Shown: positions 1 to 6,418 of the stretch, one piece after another | Numbering within the stretch: the first letter of the stretch is position 1 | How the letters are laid out: each line of letters starts with the position of its first letter | Position numbers and translations under genes: made by a program | Notes under the pieces: generated by a model | Database searches by the model: none | What the model was told of the DNA's origin: nothing | The model's input: the letters and a program-made list of their open reading frames with translations, nothing else | Source of the DNA: an uncultured Oscillospiraceae bacterium | GTDB taxonomy: Bacteria > Bacillota > Clostridia > Oscillospirales > Acutalibacteraceae | Assembly: GCA_900552225.1 (NCBI GenBank) | Contig: URYX01000105.1 | Location: 1-6,418, forward strand | DNA: 6,418 bases | Direction of reading: 5' to 3'

Positions 1-1810
1 CGGACAGTGTGGCTTCCACATACCCGGTTTGTACCAAGCTGAGTCTGACCGGAATGCCGGTGACCGGCGTAAAGCGGTCGGTCACCAGATTGCGCAGCAC
101 CTGAATCTGATCGCGTCCCATGTTGACCCATACTGTGAGCGGTTCACTTGCTTTGGTCTCGCCGGCCATGCTGTAATCCTCGGTGAAGGAGGCAAAAAAT
201 CCGCGCAGTGTATGCAAAATCCAATCCCCAAACGAGGCGTGCGGGGAAGGAAGCTCGGCATCGGCACTGTGAAGAATCAGATAATCCAGGGCGAGGGGCT
301 GCTCCGTCATGCTGTCCAGCCAGGTATACAGGCTGCTGATACCGTCACGGTAAGCCGACAGCCGCCGATGAATGTCGTTCGGATGCTCCGCCATACTGCG
401 CAGCCGCCGCACCATGTCCCGCACGGATTCGCTTCCGCCCTCCTCGCCGCTCAGGGCTTCCAGCAGATCCGCTGCACGTTCCAGCAGGGCCGCCTGTTCG
501 CGGAAGGCATCCGTCAGCCCGGGGATTTCCCGGTCGAGATAATAGTCGCGGTAGGGATCGGGGTTGGCTCCCGTGATCATCACCATTTGGGTATATTGCC
601 GATTCAGCTCACGGCAGGCTTCGTCAACCATTCCGAGAGCCTCGGCGTAGCGGTTGTCGCTTACCTCAATACGCAGGATGTTTTCTCCCGCCTTCAGGCG
701 GAGAGGTACGGGAATCCCGTTTTCGTCCGACACCGTCAGGCGCTGCCATCCGGCACCGTAGGAAAACGCCACGCAGGCATACGATGCACAGGGAACCTCT
801 CCGTTGACGGTGATTTTCCGGAAGGCCGTCGTGCCGACGGCTTCCTTCTGACGGTATTTTAAGGTGAGATAGTACAGCCCGTCGGCAGGAACGTTATCGA
901 TACGGTAGGACACCCACATGCCGACCTCCGACCAGCTGCTGCCGCCTAAAATATTGCGGCGGATATGCGTCGGATGGTACGGAACCGTGGCGGGACTGGT
1001 GCGGTCATACTGAGGGTAAAGCGAGGCATCGGATTTTTCGTAGGTCGCTTCGGCCTGAATCTCGATGTATGCACCGGCCGTCTCTGCCGCACCTTCCGCT
1101 TTCCACGCGGCCAGGGCCTGCGCATCGGATAAGACGGCCTCCGGAGCCGACAGCTGCAGCGCCGCAATCTGCACGCTCCCTTCCCGGCAGGACAGCCGGA
1201 TTGTGTGGGGGCCGGCCTGCAGCGCCAGAAACAGTCCGCCGCGGCTGAGTCCGGAGGTGTCGGACAGACGCACCGACTGCATCCGGCGTATTTCCTCATA
1301 GGCAGGAATCCGGTCGTTGTCGGACGCGTCCCGGCGAATGGCTTCCGTGTCCCGGTACAGGCGATTGAGCGGGTACCCCGTCAGTTCGTTATACGGTACC
1401 TCTCCGTCCAGCTCCAGCTGAAGCAGCGGGCGGCTGCTGCGGCCATCCTCGCCCGGCAGATACTCAAGAATCAGAAAATAGGCTGCCGTTTCTGCCGCCG
1501 TTATTTTCCACTGCATCCAACCGTGCTCCGAAAACTGTTTCTCATCACTTTTCAGCCAAATGCCGTCCTCGGAAGCGGTGGTATTGCAGTCGGACCGTGT
1601 CGCCTCCGCGGCGGACAGCGTCAGCGGTTCGCCGGTGTAGAGCGGGCCGTTCCATTGCCGTGCATACTGGCTGAAGCTGTTCTGCCCGGCGGCGGCCTCA
1701 CGCACCGATTCGGCGGCCGCTTCTGCCAAGCGGTCTGCGGCAAGCGGCCACCCGCTCTGCAGAAGCAAGAGCAGGGCCAGCCCCCACGATGCCATTTTGC
1801 GTTTATTCAC
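1..1810 (-). CDS. Large secreted ABC-type solute-binding protein with N-terminal carbohydrate-binding-like modules (3' end outside window)
   Basis: The frame is open from a GTG at 1810 to the left edge, giving 603 residues with no stop. The start is chosen because a GAGAGGGGG ribosome site sits 7 bases upstream; an in-frame ATG at 1795 is the alternative. Residues 2-25 form a signal peptide: charged NKRK, a leucine-rich core (LALLLLL), then a likely cut near PLAA-D. There is no lipobox cysteine, so it is not an obvious lipoprotein. Residues about 61-221 and 248-384 look like two beta-sandwich modules of the galactose-binding/CBM6-35 type; the second opens with IEIQAEATYEKSD and ends LKAGENILRIEVSD. 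Residues 385-550 are mainly helical. From about 556 the sequence LTVWVNMGRDQIQVL and the following TGIPVRLSLV match the start of family 1 extracellular solute-binding domains, which usually continue for about 400 residues, so the full protein may be near 1000. It should capture an oligosaccharide outside the cell for an importer encoded further on. Module assignment is by pattern and is less sure than the solute-binding domain. Confidence 0.8.
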   Translation of the reverse strand, partial: MNKRKMASWGLALLLLLQSGWPLAADRLAEAAAESVREAAAGQNSFSQYARQWNGPLYTGEPLTLSAAEATRSDCNTTASEDGIWLKSDEKQFSEHGWMQWKITAAETAAYFLILEYLPGEDGRSSRPLLQLELDGEVPYNELTGYPLNRLYRDTEAIRRDASDNDRIPAYEEIRRMQSVRLSDTSGLSRGGLFLALQAGPHTIRLSCREGSVQIAALQLSAPEAVLSDAQALAAWKAEGAAETAGAYIEIQAEATYEKSDASLYPQYDRTSPATVPYHPTHIRRNILGGSSWSEVGMWVSYRIDNVPADGLYYLTLKYRQKEAVGTTAFRKITVNGEVPCASYACVAFSYGAGWQRLTVSDENGIPVPLRLKAGENILRIEVSDNRYAEALGMVDEACRELNRQYTQMVMITGANPDPYRDYYLDREIPGLTDAFREQAALLERAADLLEALSGEEGGSESVRDMVRRLRSMAEHPNDIHRRLSAYRDGISSLYTWLDSMTEQPLALDYLILHSADAELPSPHASFGDWILHTLRGFFASFTEDYSMAGETKASEPLTVWVNMGRDQIQVLRNLVTDRFTPVTGIPVRLSLVQTGYVEATLS

Positions 1811-1817
1811 GAGGATG

Positions 1818-1826
1818 CCCCCTCTC
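1818..1826 (-). promoter_or_regulatory. Ribosome binding site of the solute-binding protein gene
   Basis: GAGAGGGGG on the minus strand lies 7 bases before the GTG at 1810. It supports GTG as the start over the ATG at 1795, from which it would be 22 bases away. Confidence 0.75.
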
Positions 1827-1853
1827 GTTGTTCTGAAATCCGATGACGCGGGC

Positions 1854-2732
1854 TCAGTGTGTCCTCTCGAAGGACGCAGGCCTGGCTTCAAAGCTGATGT
1901 GTGCCGCGCCGAGACAGGCCATGTCCGCGCCGAGCTGCGTTTTGAGCACGCGCAGGGAGATATTTTGCTGAGTCAGTGCGCGGGAGACGGTCGGAAGAAT
2001 CGCATCATACCAATCGGCCAATGCACCGCCGAGAATGACCGCCTCCGGATGAAATACCGTTTGAATATGTATCAGTGCGGAGGCCAGCGTCTCGGCGTAG
2101 GCCTCCGCCACCTGTCGGACGGAGGGGTTCCCCTGCGCGTATTCCTCCAAAAAGCGTTCGCAGCTGGCGTTGTAGCCCAGCGCCTGCGTCATGGCTCCGT
2201 AAAATGTGTGGGCGGAAAGCCGATGCTTTACGGTGTCGTCGGGAAACAGGCACCGGAAATCCTCCGCGGAGTCCCGGCTGTCTTCACGGAGGCATTGTCC
2301 CGTCAGCACTGCTCCGTCCACCGTATCGTCCAGAATCAGCAGTGCCGCGTGTTCCAGCCCTTGCGCCGCCCCGAGCCATTGCTCGCCGGCCAGCGCGGCG
2401 CGTGTCCGGTTGGTTGCAATTACGCTGCAGGGGAAAATTGCTCCGGCCACCGCATAAAAGTCCGTTCCCTCATAGCCGGTAATTCCTGCAGGAGCCTCGG
2501 TCACCAGGCGGTTGCGTTCGTCCACCCGCCCTACGGTAGCCACGCCCACACTGTGGATGCTGGGATAGCGCTGGATGAGGGTGCTGAGCAGTGACTGTAT
2601 TTTTTGTATGTACTGCAAGGCCCCTTGCTCCAGATCGGCGGCCATATGTACCGCGTTCAGCTTTGCTCCGCTGCTGTCACAGACTACGCCGCGGATTTCT
2701 GCAATGTTGCAGTCCAATCCAATCCATTTCAT
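1854..2732 (-). CDS. ROK-family protein with degenerate active site (probable pseudokinase)
   Basis: Complete 292-residue protein with the overall layout of ROK sugar kinases: an N-terminal beta-strand start (KWIGLDCNIAEIRGVV, 2-17), a GRVDERNRLVTEAP segment (68-81), a RAALAGEQWLGAA helix (111-123) and the late AVILGGALAD glycine motif (231-240). Key catalytic features are not preserved. The usual DxGGTK phosphate loop reads DCNIAE (7-12). The position of the catalytic Asp in the family motif ENDA is R109 (TNRT). The GTGIGGG loop reads DDTVDGA (135-141). The GEIGH plus CxCGxxGC zinc motif is absent. Classical sugar phosphorylation is therefore unlikely; sugar binding, regulation or a changed activity are the alternatives. 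The frame is intact and ends cleanly, so it is not a decayed pseudogene. The ATG at 2732 overlaps the stop of the AraC gene, with a GAGGAG ribosome site 8 bases upstream inside that gene. No N-terminal DNA-binding domain of the NagC/XylR type is present. Confidence 0.85.
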   Translation of the reverse strand: MKWIGLDCNIAEIRGVVCDSSGAKLNAVHMAADLEQGALQYIQKIQSLLSTLIQRYPSIHSVGVATVGRVDERNRLVTEAPAGITGYEGTDFYAVAGAIFPCSVIATNRTRAALAGEQWLGAAQGLEHAALLILDDTVDGAVLTGQCLREDSRDSAEDFRCLFPDDTVKHRLSAHTFYGAMTQALGYNASCERFLEEYAQGNPSVRQVAEAYAETLASALIHIQTVFHPEAVILGGALADWYDAILPTVSRALTQQNISLRVLKTQLGADMACLGAAHISFEARPASFERTH

Positions 2733-3631
2733 CGATCCTTCTCCTCACGTGCCGGTATCTCCTGACGGTGCGCCTTGCGATAATCGGAAGGCGTTTGGCC
2801 AAAATGTGCTGTAAATGCGCGGCTGAAGCTGCTCGGATTGCGGTAGTTCAGCAGATGGGCGATTTCTCCTGCGGACAGGCCCTCGTTCAGGAACTCCACC
2901 GCCTTATCAAAGCGCTTTTCGTTGTAATAATCCTTCAGGGATTTTCCCTGTGACTGTTTGAACAGACGGGAGATATGAGCATAGCTGTAGCCGACCTGCT
3001 TTCCGATATCCTCAAGCTGCCGGATTCCGCAGACGTTGGTATCGATATAATTGATAATGGAATATACCAGCTTTTGCGACTGGCTCTGATTGTCTCCGCT
3101 GATATATTTTTTGGTATCGCTCAGGATCAGGGCCCGGCAGGACAGAAGCAGGATCTGCCATACGTAATACTGGATCATGGTCTGGGAGATCAGATCCTTG
3201 GTCATCATCTCGTTGAAGGTGTTGAGGAAGGCCGCCTGAACTCCGGTGTTATCCCGTGCCAGCGGCACCTTGCAGCCCAGCATTAAATCCCGTACCGCTC
3301 TCCAGGTGTCGTCGAGCAGGGCCTCATCGAATTCAAAGCCGATGTAAAAGTAGCGGATGGGATCGGCCATGTCCGAGCGAATCCGGTGTATCTCACGGCT
3401 TTTGTTGATGTAAAGCCAGCCCTTTTCGATTTTGTATTCCCGACCGTTGCTGGAAATCCAGCCGCGCCCTCCTACGACACAGGTGATTTCATGGCAGTAC
3501 TGTATATGGTCCTTGACAACATAACCGGCATCGCATCCGATGTCCCCGATTTGCCACAGCAGTACCGGCCCGTACCGGACAGGTTCCGTAATGTATTCAT
3601 TATCAAAATGAAATTTCAGACCCTGAAGCAT
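2729..3631 (-). CDS. AraC/XylS-family transcriptional regulator
   Basis: Complete 300-residue regulator, normal length for the family. The N-terminal half has a cupin-like sensor fold (about residues 30-105), with HEITCVVGGRGWI at 47-59 and IEKGWLYINKSREIHRI at 68-84, the usual ligand pocket for a sugar or related effector. A helical linker follows, then the AraC DNA-binding domain at about 187-290. Its first helix-turn-helix covers RQLEDIGKQVGYSYAHISRL (204-223) and the second covers SAGEIAHLLNYRNPSSFSRA (253-272), ending with the signature FGQTPSDYRK (277-286). The ATG at 3631 has a strong GAGAGGGGG ribosome site 5 bases upstream. The gene lies 24 bases after the DUF5107 stop and overlaps the ROK gene by ATGA. 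It probably activates this locus in response to its glycan; the inducer is unknown. Its base composition is lower in GC than the flanking genes: about 42-48% in three 60-base rows counted by hand, against 67% in one row of the DUF5107 gene. Confidence 0.95.
   Translation of the reverse strand: MLQGLKFHFDNEYITEPVRYGPVLLWQIGDIGCDAGYVVKDHIQYCHEITCVVGGRGWISSNGREYKIEKGWLYINKSREIHRIRSDMADPIRYFYIGFEFDEALLDDTWRAVRDLMLGCKVPLARDNTGVQAAFLNTFNEMMTKDLISQTMIQYYVWQILLLSCRALILSDTKKYISGDNQSQSQKLVYSIINYIDTNVCGIRQLEDIGKQVGYSYAHISRLFKQSQGKSLKDYYNEKRFDKAVEFLNEGLSAGEIAHLLNYRNPSSFSRAFTAHFGQTPSDYRKAHRQEIPAREEKDR
2741..2746 (-). promoter_or_regulatory. Ribosome binding site of the ROK gene, inside the AraC gene
   Basis: GAGGAG on the minus strand lies 8 bases before the ATG at 2732. 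It falls within the last codons of the AraC gene, whose TGA overlaps this ATG, so the two proteins are likely made by coupled translation. Confidence 0.75.
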
Positions 3632-3636
3632 GATTG

Positions 3637-3645
3637 CCCCCTCTC
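3637..3645 (-). promoter_or_regulatory. Ribosome binding site of the AraC-family gene
   Basis: GAGAGGGGG on the minus strand lies 5 bases before the ATG at 3631, within the 24-base gap after the DUF5107 stop codon. The same core with matching flanks (12 bases) precedes the solute-binding protein gene. Confidence 0.75.
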
Positions 3646-3655
3646 GCCACGCACA

Positions 3656-5641
3656 CTATTCCTCGGCATTGCCCATGCGGAAGTCCCACCGGGGCGGCAC
3701 CTCCGCTGCCGCTTGATCCGCGGCCCGTCCCTCTCGGCGGCACTTCTGCTCCTCCAGATACAGCCACAGGTTGGTCAGAGACGTTTCCCCCTCCCGGATA
3801 TCGGGAATGATGAGGCCTCCGTTTTCCTGCAGAATCGCCTCGGCCGCCGCCGGATCGCCGGTATGCGCACAGGCATCGGCTTCATAGAATTTCAGCTTTC
3901 CGTCCTGCTTCAGCGTTTCCTCCAGTGAGGAGAAACGCTCCCGAATCTCCGTGTATTCTCCCGCCTCGCTCAGCAGACGGAATGCGTCCCGCAGCAGGGA
4001 CAGCTCCTGCGGTCTCAGGCAAAGCGCCTCCCGCATGGCCTGAAGGGCACCGGCGGCATCCCCGAGGGTATACCGGCAGCCGGCCAGTGCGTACCAGGCC
4101 CAGGCCGTCGGCATCAGGGAGAGGGAACGGCCGAGCCGGTCGGCCGCCGCCGCAATCTCCCCGGCCTGCAGCGTCATGAGTCCGTAATGGTACCACGCAT
4201 ACCAGTTGTTTTCGTCCTGCTCCAGCGAGGCCTCCAGCAGGCGCATCCACCGCTCTCCGACCATATAGGACTGCGGGGCTTCGTCTGCGGGCGGGCAGGG
4301 CATACGCCCGGTTGCGAGCAATTCTGCCCAGTGCTGTTCCTCCCGGCCGGGTGCGCAGAAGGACAGATGCTCGGACAGCGGCGGCTCTCCCGCTGCGGTG
4401 CGCCGGGCGTTTTCAAGTCCGCCGCTTCCGGAACCGCTCAGGACAGGATGACCCGTCCGAAATACCGTGTCCCGTTTGTCCGCAGCCAGTCTGGTCTCCA
4501 GCTGTTCCTCCGGCATCAGGGCCTCCACACGGGCGGCTACCTCCCGCCGGGCTTCCTCCCATGGACCGTGCAGGGCGGTTTCCCCCACCTGAATGGCGCC
4601 GTAGGCCTCCTCCCATTCCCAGGCGGCCAGCGGAGGCATGGGAAGGCATTCGTATTGCGTGCGGCCGAGACCCGCCTGAATTTCCGCATAGCTCCCAGCC
4701 TGATCGGTCAGGAAATGCTGCCAGTTCCGGCCTCCCTGCCCCTGTCCCCATACAAACAGCTTGCGTCCCTTCAGGCGGGAGGTGGAGGTCTGCAGCAGGC
4801 CGTAGCCATCCGGTCTGACGGCGGCAATATACTTTTGCCGCTTATCCTCCGTGATGTAAAAATAATCCATGGAGCACTCGGTATGGGTCGGATAGGACAC
4901 CTCCCGCTTTCCGCGGTACGGCATCCGGATTTTCCCGATGGTGTTCCAAAAGCTGTAGTAAGAGGCTTCTGCGGGAACAATGACCCGTCCGCCCTCCTGC
5001 TCCGGCACGGCGATATTGCTCCACCAGTACATCGGAACGGTGGTACGGTTCAGGTTCACGATCCGCATGCGGCACAGCAGGAACCGGGAATCCTGCGGCA
5101 GGGAGAAATCCATCTGATAGGTCACATTTCTCAGTCGCTCATATTCGTACATGCGCAGCACGGGTGTGCCGTCGTCCGCCTCCAGCGTCTCGGTGAACAG
5201 GGGTGCGCATGTGAAGGGACTGTGTCCGATCATCCCGATATTCCACTCCACGCCGCCGCTGAACCAGGCGTTGCGCAGGGCCAGGTTGCAAAGACGGATG
5301 CAGTCGTTGACATAGAGCAGCTCCCGCCCGGCTGTTTTATCGTACAGTGACCACAGGCGGCCGCCGAGCTCCGGCAGGAAGGTGGCCTTCAGAAAATCAT
5401 TTTCCAGAACGGCAGCGCGAAACTCCTTTTCCCGCAGCTCCCGTCCGTAGAGATTCTGCTGTGTGTAGGGATAGATGGTACGGATTTTGCCGATGTCGAA
5501 GAAAATCTCGTCCTCCTCCCCCAGGGCCGGGGACTTCTGCGTCTGAACGTTGAGCACCGGCAGCACGGACGGCAGAGGATTCTTTGGTCCGAGATCTGCG
5601 GCACGCAGCGTCACGGTTTTTATGGTCAGTACAGGTTTCAT
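3656..5641 (-). CDS. DUF5107 domain protein with C-terminal TPR-like repeats
   Basis: Complete 661-residue protein. Residues about 40-345 match the DUF5107 pattern, a beta-sandwich resembling galactose mutarotase-type sugar-binding folds: FLPELGGRLWSLYDK at 88-102, VEWNIGMIGHSPF at 131-143, WWSNIAVPE at 206-214, FVWGQGQGGRNWQ at 296-308, YAEIQAGLGRTQYE at 318-331 and WEWEEAYG at 341-348. E132, H140, E320 and E342 are candidate active-site or ligand residues, judged only from their place in conserved-looking motifs. A Gly/Ser-rich, low-complexity stretch near 400-430 leads to helical, TPR-like repeats at about 475-610. There is no signal peptide or membrane segment, so it is likely cytoplasmic. 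An in-frame TGA lies just upstream of the ATG at 5641, making this the earliest start. The ribosome site before it is weak (GGA, 9 bases upstream), which could mean coupling to the DUF4838 gene. A role in modifying or cleaving imported glycosides is inference from family and context; no reaction can be assigned. Confidence 0.85.
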   Translation of the reverse strand: MKPVLTIKTVTLRAADLGPKNPLPSVLPVLNVQTQKSPALGEEDEIFFDIGKIRTIYPYTQQNLYGRELREKEFRAAVLENDFLKATFLPELGGRLWSLYDKTAGRELLYVNDCIRLCNLALRNAWFSGGVEWNIGMIGHSPFTCAPLFTETLEADDGTPVLRMYEYERLRNVTYQMDFSLPQDSRFLLCRMRIVNLNRTTVPMYWWSNIAVPEQEGGRVIVPAEASYYSFWNTIGKIRMPYRGKREVSYPTHTECSMDYFYITEDKRQKYIAAVRPDGYGLLQTSTSRLKGRKLFVWGQGQGGRNWQHFLTDQAGSYAEIQAGLGRTQYECLPMPPLAAWEWEEAYGAIQVGETALHGPWEEARREVAARVEALMPEEQLETRLAADKRDTVFRTGHPVLSGSGSGGLENARRTAAGEPPLSEHLSFCAPGREEQHWAELLATGRMPCPPADEAPQSYMVGERWMRLLEASLEQDENNWYAWYHYGLMTLQAGEIAAAADRLGRSLSLMPTAWAWYALAGCRYTLGDAAGALQAMREALCLRPQELSLLRDAFRLLSEAGEYTEIRERFSSLEETLKQDGKLKFYEADACAHTGDPAAAEAILQENGGLIIPDIREGETSLTNLWLYLEEQKCRREGRAADQAAAEVPPRWDFRMGNAEE

Positions 5642-5668
5642 CGATCATCATCCGTTTCTGTAGTGTAG

Positions 5669-6418
5669 TCAATGAGCGGCGGGGCCGCCGTCTCCCGACG
5701 GATAGTTTTGAATCACGGTCTTGGCCTTTTCCCATAGGGCGAGCTGGTTTTCCACCCGCCGGAGCTCGTTGTCCGAGAGCTCTCCGCACAGACTCCGGAT
5801 GGCGGCGGCCGCCCGGTCTACCCGTGCCACGGCCTCGGGAGTATACATCTCCTGCGGCTCGGGCATATGCCATGCGACGGCCTTGGCGTTGCAGCGCCCA
5901 TTAATATCGGCCAGGCAGAGATAGTAGGAAAGCATCGCGTCGGCAGCGGCTCCGAACAGCTTTTGACAGGCATCGGACAGAATCTGCGTTGCGGTCGGCC
6001 GGTTGTCCCACATACCGTAGGCACCGACGTACCACAGCGGCCACCGCAGCGGATAGCTGCTTTCCGTGTCGTTAAACGCTTCGGCCGGTCCCTGATCGTA
6101 GTAGACATACTGTGCGCCGAGTTCCCGGAAGCACCGCTGGTTCCGGGTGGCCAGATCTCCCTGAACCCAAGGGATATCCTTCCAGACCGGGTTGGCCGCC
6201 GCCGGACAATACCAATCCCAGACCGATATGTTGCGGCAATCTGTCATCTCGATCCATCGGCGGGCATTCTCCAGCCAGGGGAGATCGTAGTGGTTGTGGC
6301 CGAATTCGTATCGGTAGCGGACATGGTAGCCGCAGTCGGGGCCGCTGTCCACCGGATGACACATGCAGGATTCCTTGCAGAACATCAGCATGACGTTTTT
6401 ATGCAGCGGCATTTTACG
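5669..6418 (-). CDS. DUF4838 domain-containing protein, C-terminal part (5' end outside window)
   Basis: This reading frame is open to the right edge, giving 249 visible residues before a TGA. The first in-frame ATG is at 6412, but the text after it reads as the middle of a DUF4838 domain, so I take the true start to lie outside the window. Family-like features include a Cys/His-rich opening (C14, C18, C20, H21, C29 of the visible part), an aromatic stretch ending in SVWDWYCP, and the segment PLRWPLWYVGAYGMWD followed by FGAAADAMLSYYLCL. DUF4838 proteins usually carry an N-terminal hydrolase-like region, resembling alpha-glucuronidase or hexosaminidase relatives, before this domain and occur in polysaccharide-use loci; that half is not visible. 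The substrate is unknown. Whether it is secreted cannot be judged without the N-terminus. It is followed 27 bases later by the DUF5107 gene on the same strand. I am fairly sure of the family and unsure of the activity. Confidence 0.8.
   Translation of the reverse strand, partial: RKMPLHKNVMLMFCKESCMCHPVDSGPDCGYHVRYRYEFGHNHYDLPWLENARRWIEMTDCRNISVWDWYCPAAANPVWKDIPWVQGDLATRNQRCFRELGAQYVYYDQGPAEAFNDTESSYPLRWPLWYVGAYGMWDNRPTATQILSDACQKLFGAAADAMLSYYLCLADINGRCNAKAVAWHMPEPQEMYTPEAVARVDRAAAAIRSLCGELSDNELRRVENQLALWEKAKTVIQNYPSGDGGPAAH

Noticed and set aside
29..862. Plus-strand open frame of 277 codons at the left end
   Set aside because: It lies opposite the solute-binding protein gene, whose minus-strand frame is open to the window edge with a recognisable domain. 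The plus-strand product resembles nothing.
946..1299. Minus-strand open frame of 117 codons
   Set aside because: It lies in a shifted frame within the solute-binding protein gene. The product is Arg/Pro/Cys-rich and unlike any protein.
1811..1853. Possible promoter or terminator in the 43-base gap before the solute-binding protein gene
   Set aside because: I found no hairpin followed by a T-run and no convincing -35/-10 pair, only the ribosome site.
1797..2594. Plus-strand open frame of 265 codons
   Set aside because: It is antisense to the ROK gene and crosses its boundary with the next gene. The product shows no domain pattern.
4187..5350. Long plus-strand open frame of 387 codons opposite the DUF5107 gene
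   Set aside because: Its translation is rich in Pro, Gly, Arg and Leu with no recognisable domain, and the minus strand has a clear family match. It is an antisense frame kept open by GC-rich codons.
6410..6412. ATG near the right edge as the true start of the DUF4838 gene
   Set aside because: The frame continues to the edge and the residues after the ATG read as mid-domain, so a start here would remove the expected N-terminal half.

Overview
The window is a tightly packed stretch of five genes, all on the minus strand, read from high to low coordinates. The first and last genes run off the window. The set looks like a glycan-use locus: two glycan-associated proteins of poorly understood families (DUF4838 and DUF5107), an AraC-family regulator, a ROK-family sugar-kinase-like protein, and the N-terminal two thirds or so of a large secreted solute-binding protein. 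Purine-rich Shine-Dalgarno sequences, a GTG start, AraC-type control of sugar genes and the protein architectures suggest a GC-rich member of the Bacillota (Clostridia or Paenibacillus-like). Genus cannot be decided from this window.

Layout in transcription order. 6418-5669: C-terminal part of a DUF4838 protein. 5641-3656: complete 661-residue DUF5107 protein with C-terminal TPR-like helices. 3631-2729: complete 300-residue AraC/XylS regulator. 2732-1854: complete 292-residue ROK-fold protein, whose start codon overlaps the regulator stop codon by 4 bases. 1810-1: first 603 residues of a secreted protein with a signal peptide, two beta-sandwich, carbohydrate-binding-like modules, a helical spacer and the start of an extracellular solute-binding domain. 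Gaps are 27, 24, -4 and 43 bases. I see no terminator-like hairpin in any of them, so a single transcription unit is plausible. No stretch over 300 bases lacks a gene, and I found no RNA genes, mobile elements or CRISPR array.

Proposed joint role (inference): the secreted protein captures an oligosaccharide for an ABC importer whose permeases would lie beyond position 1. The two DUF proteins act on the sugar, and the AraC protein controls the locus. The most unusual point is the ROK protein. Its fold is recognisable, but the usual phosphate-binding glycines, the catalytic Asp and the zinc-binding Cys/His motif are all missing, so it is probably not a working sugar kinase. Its translation appears coupled to that of the AraC regulator, which suggests a sensor or partner role.
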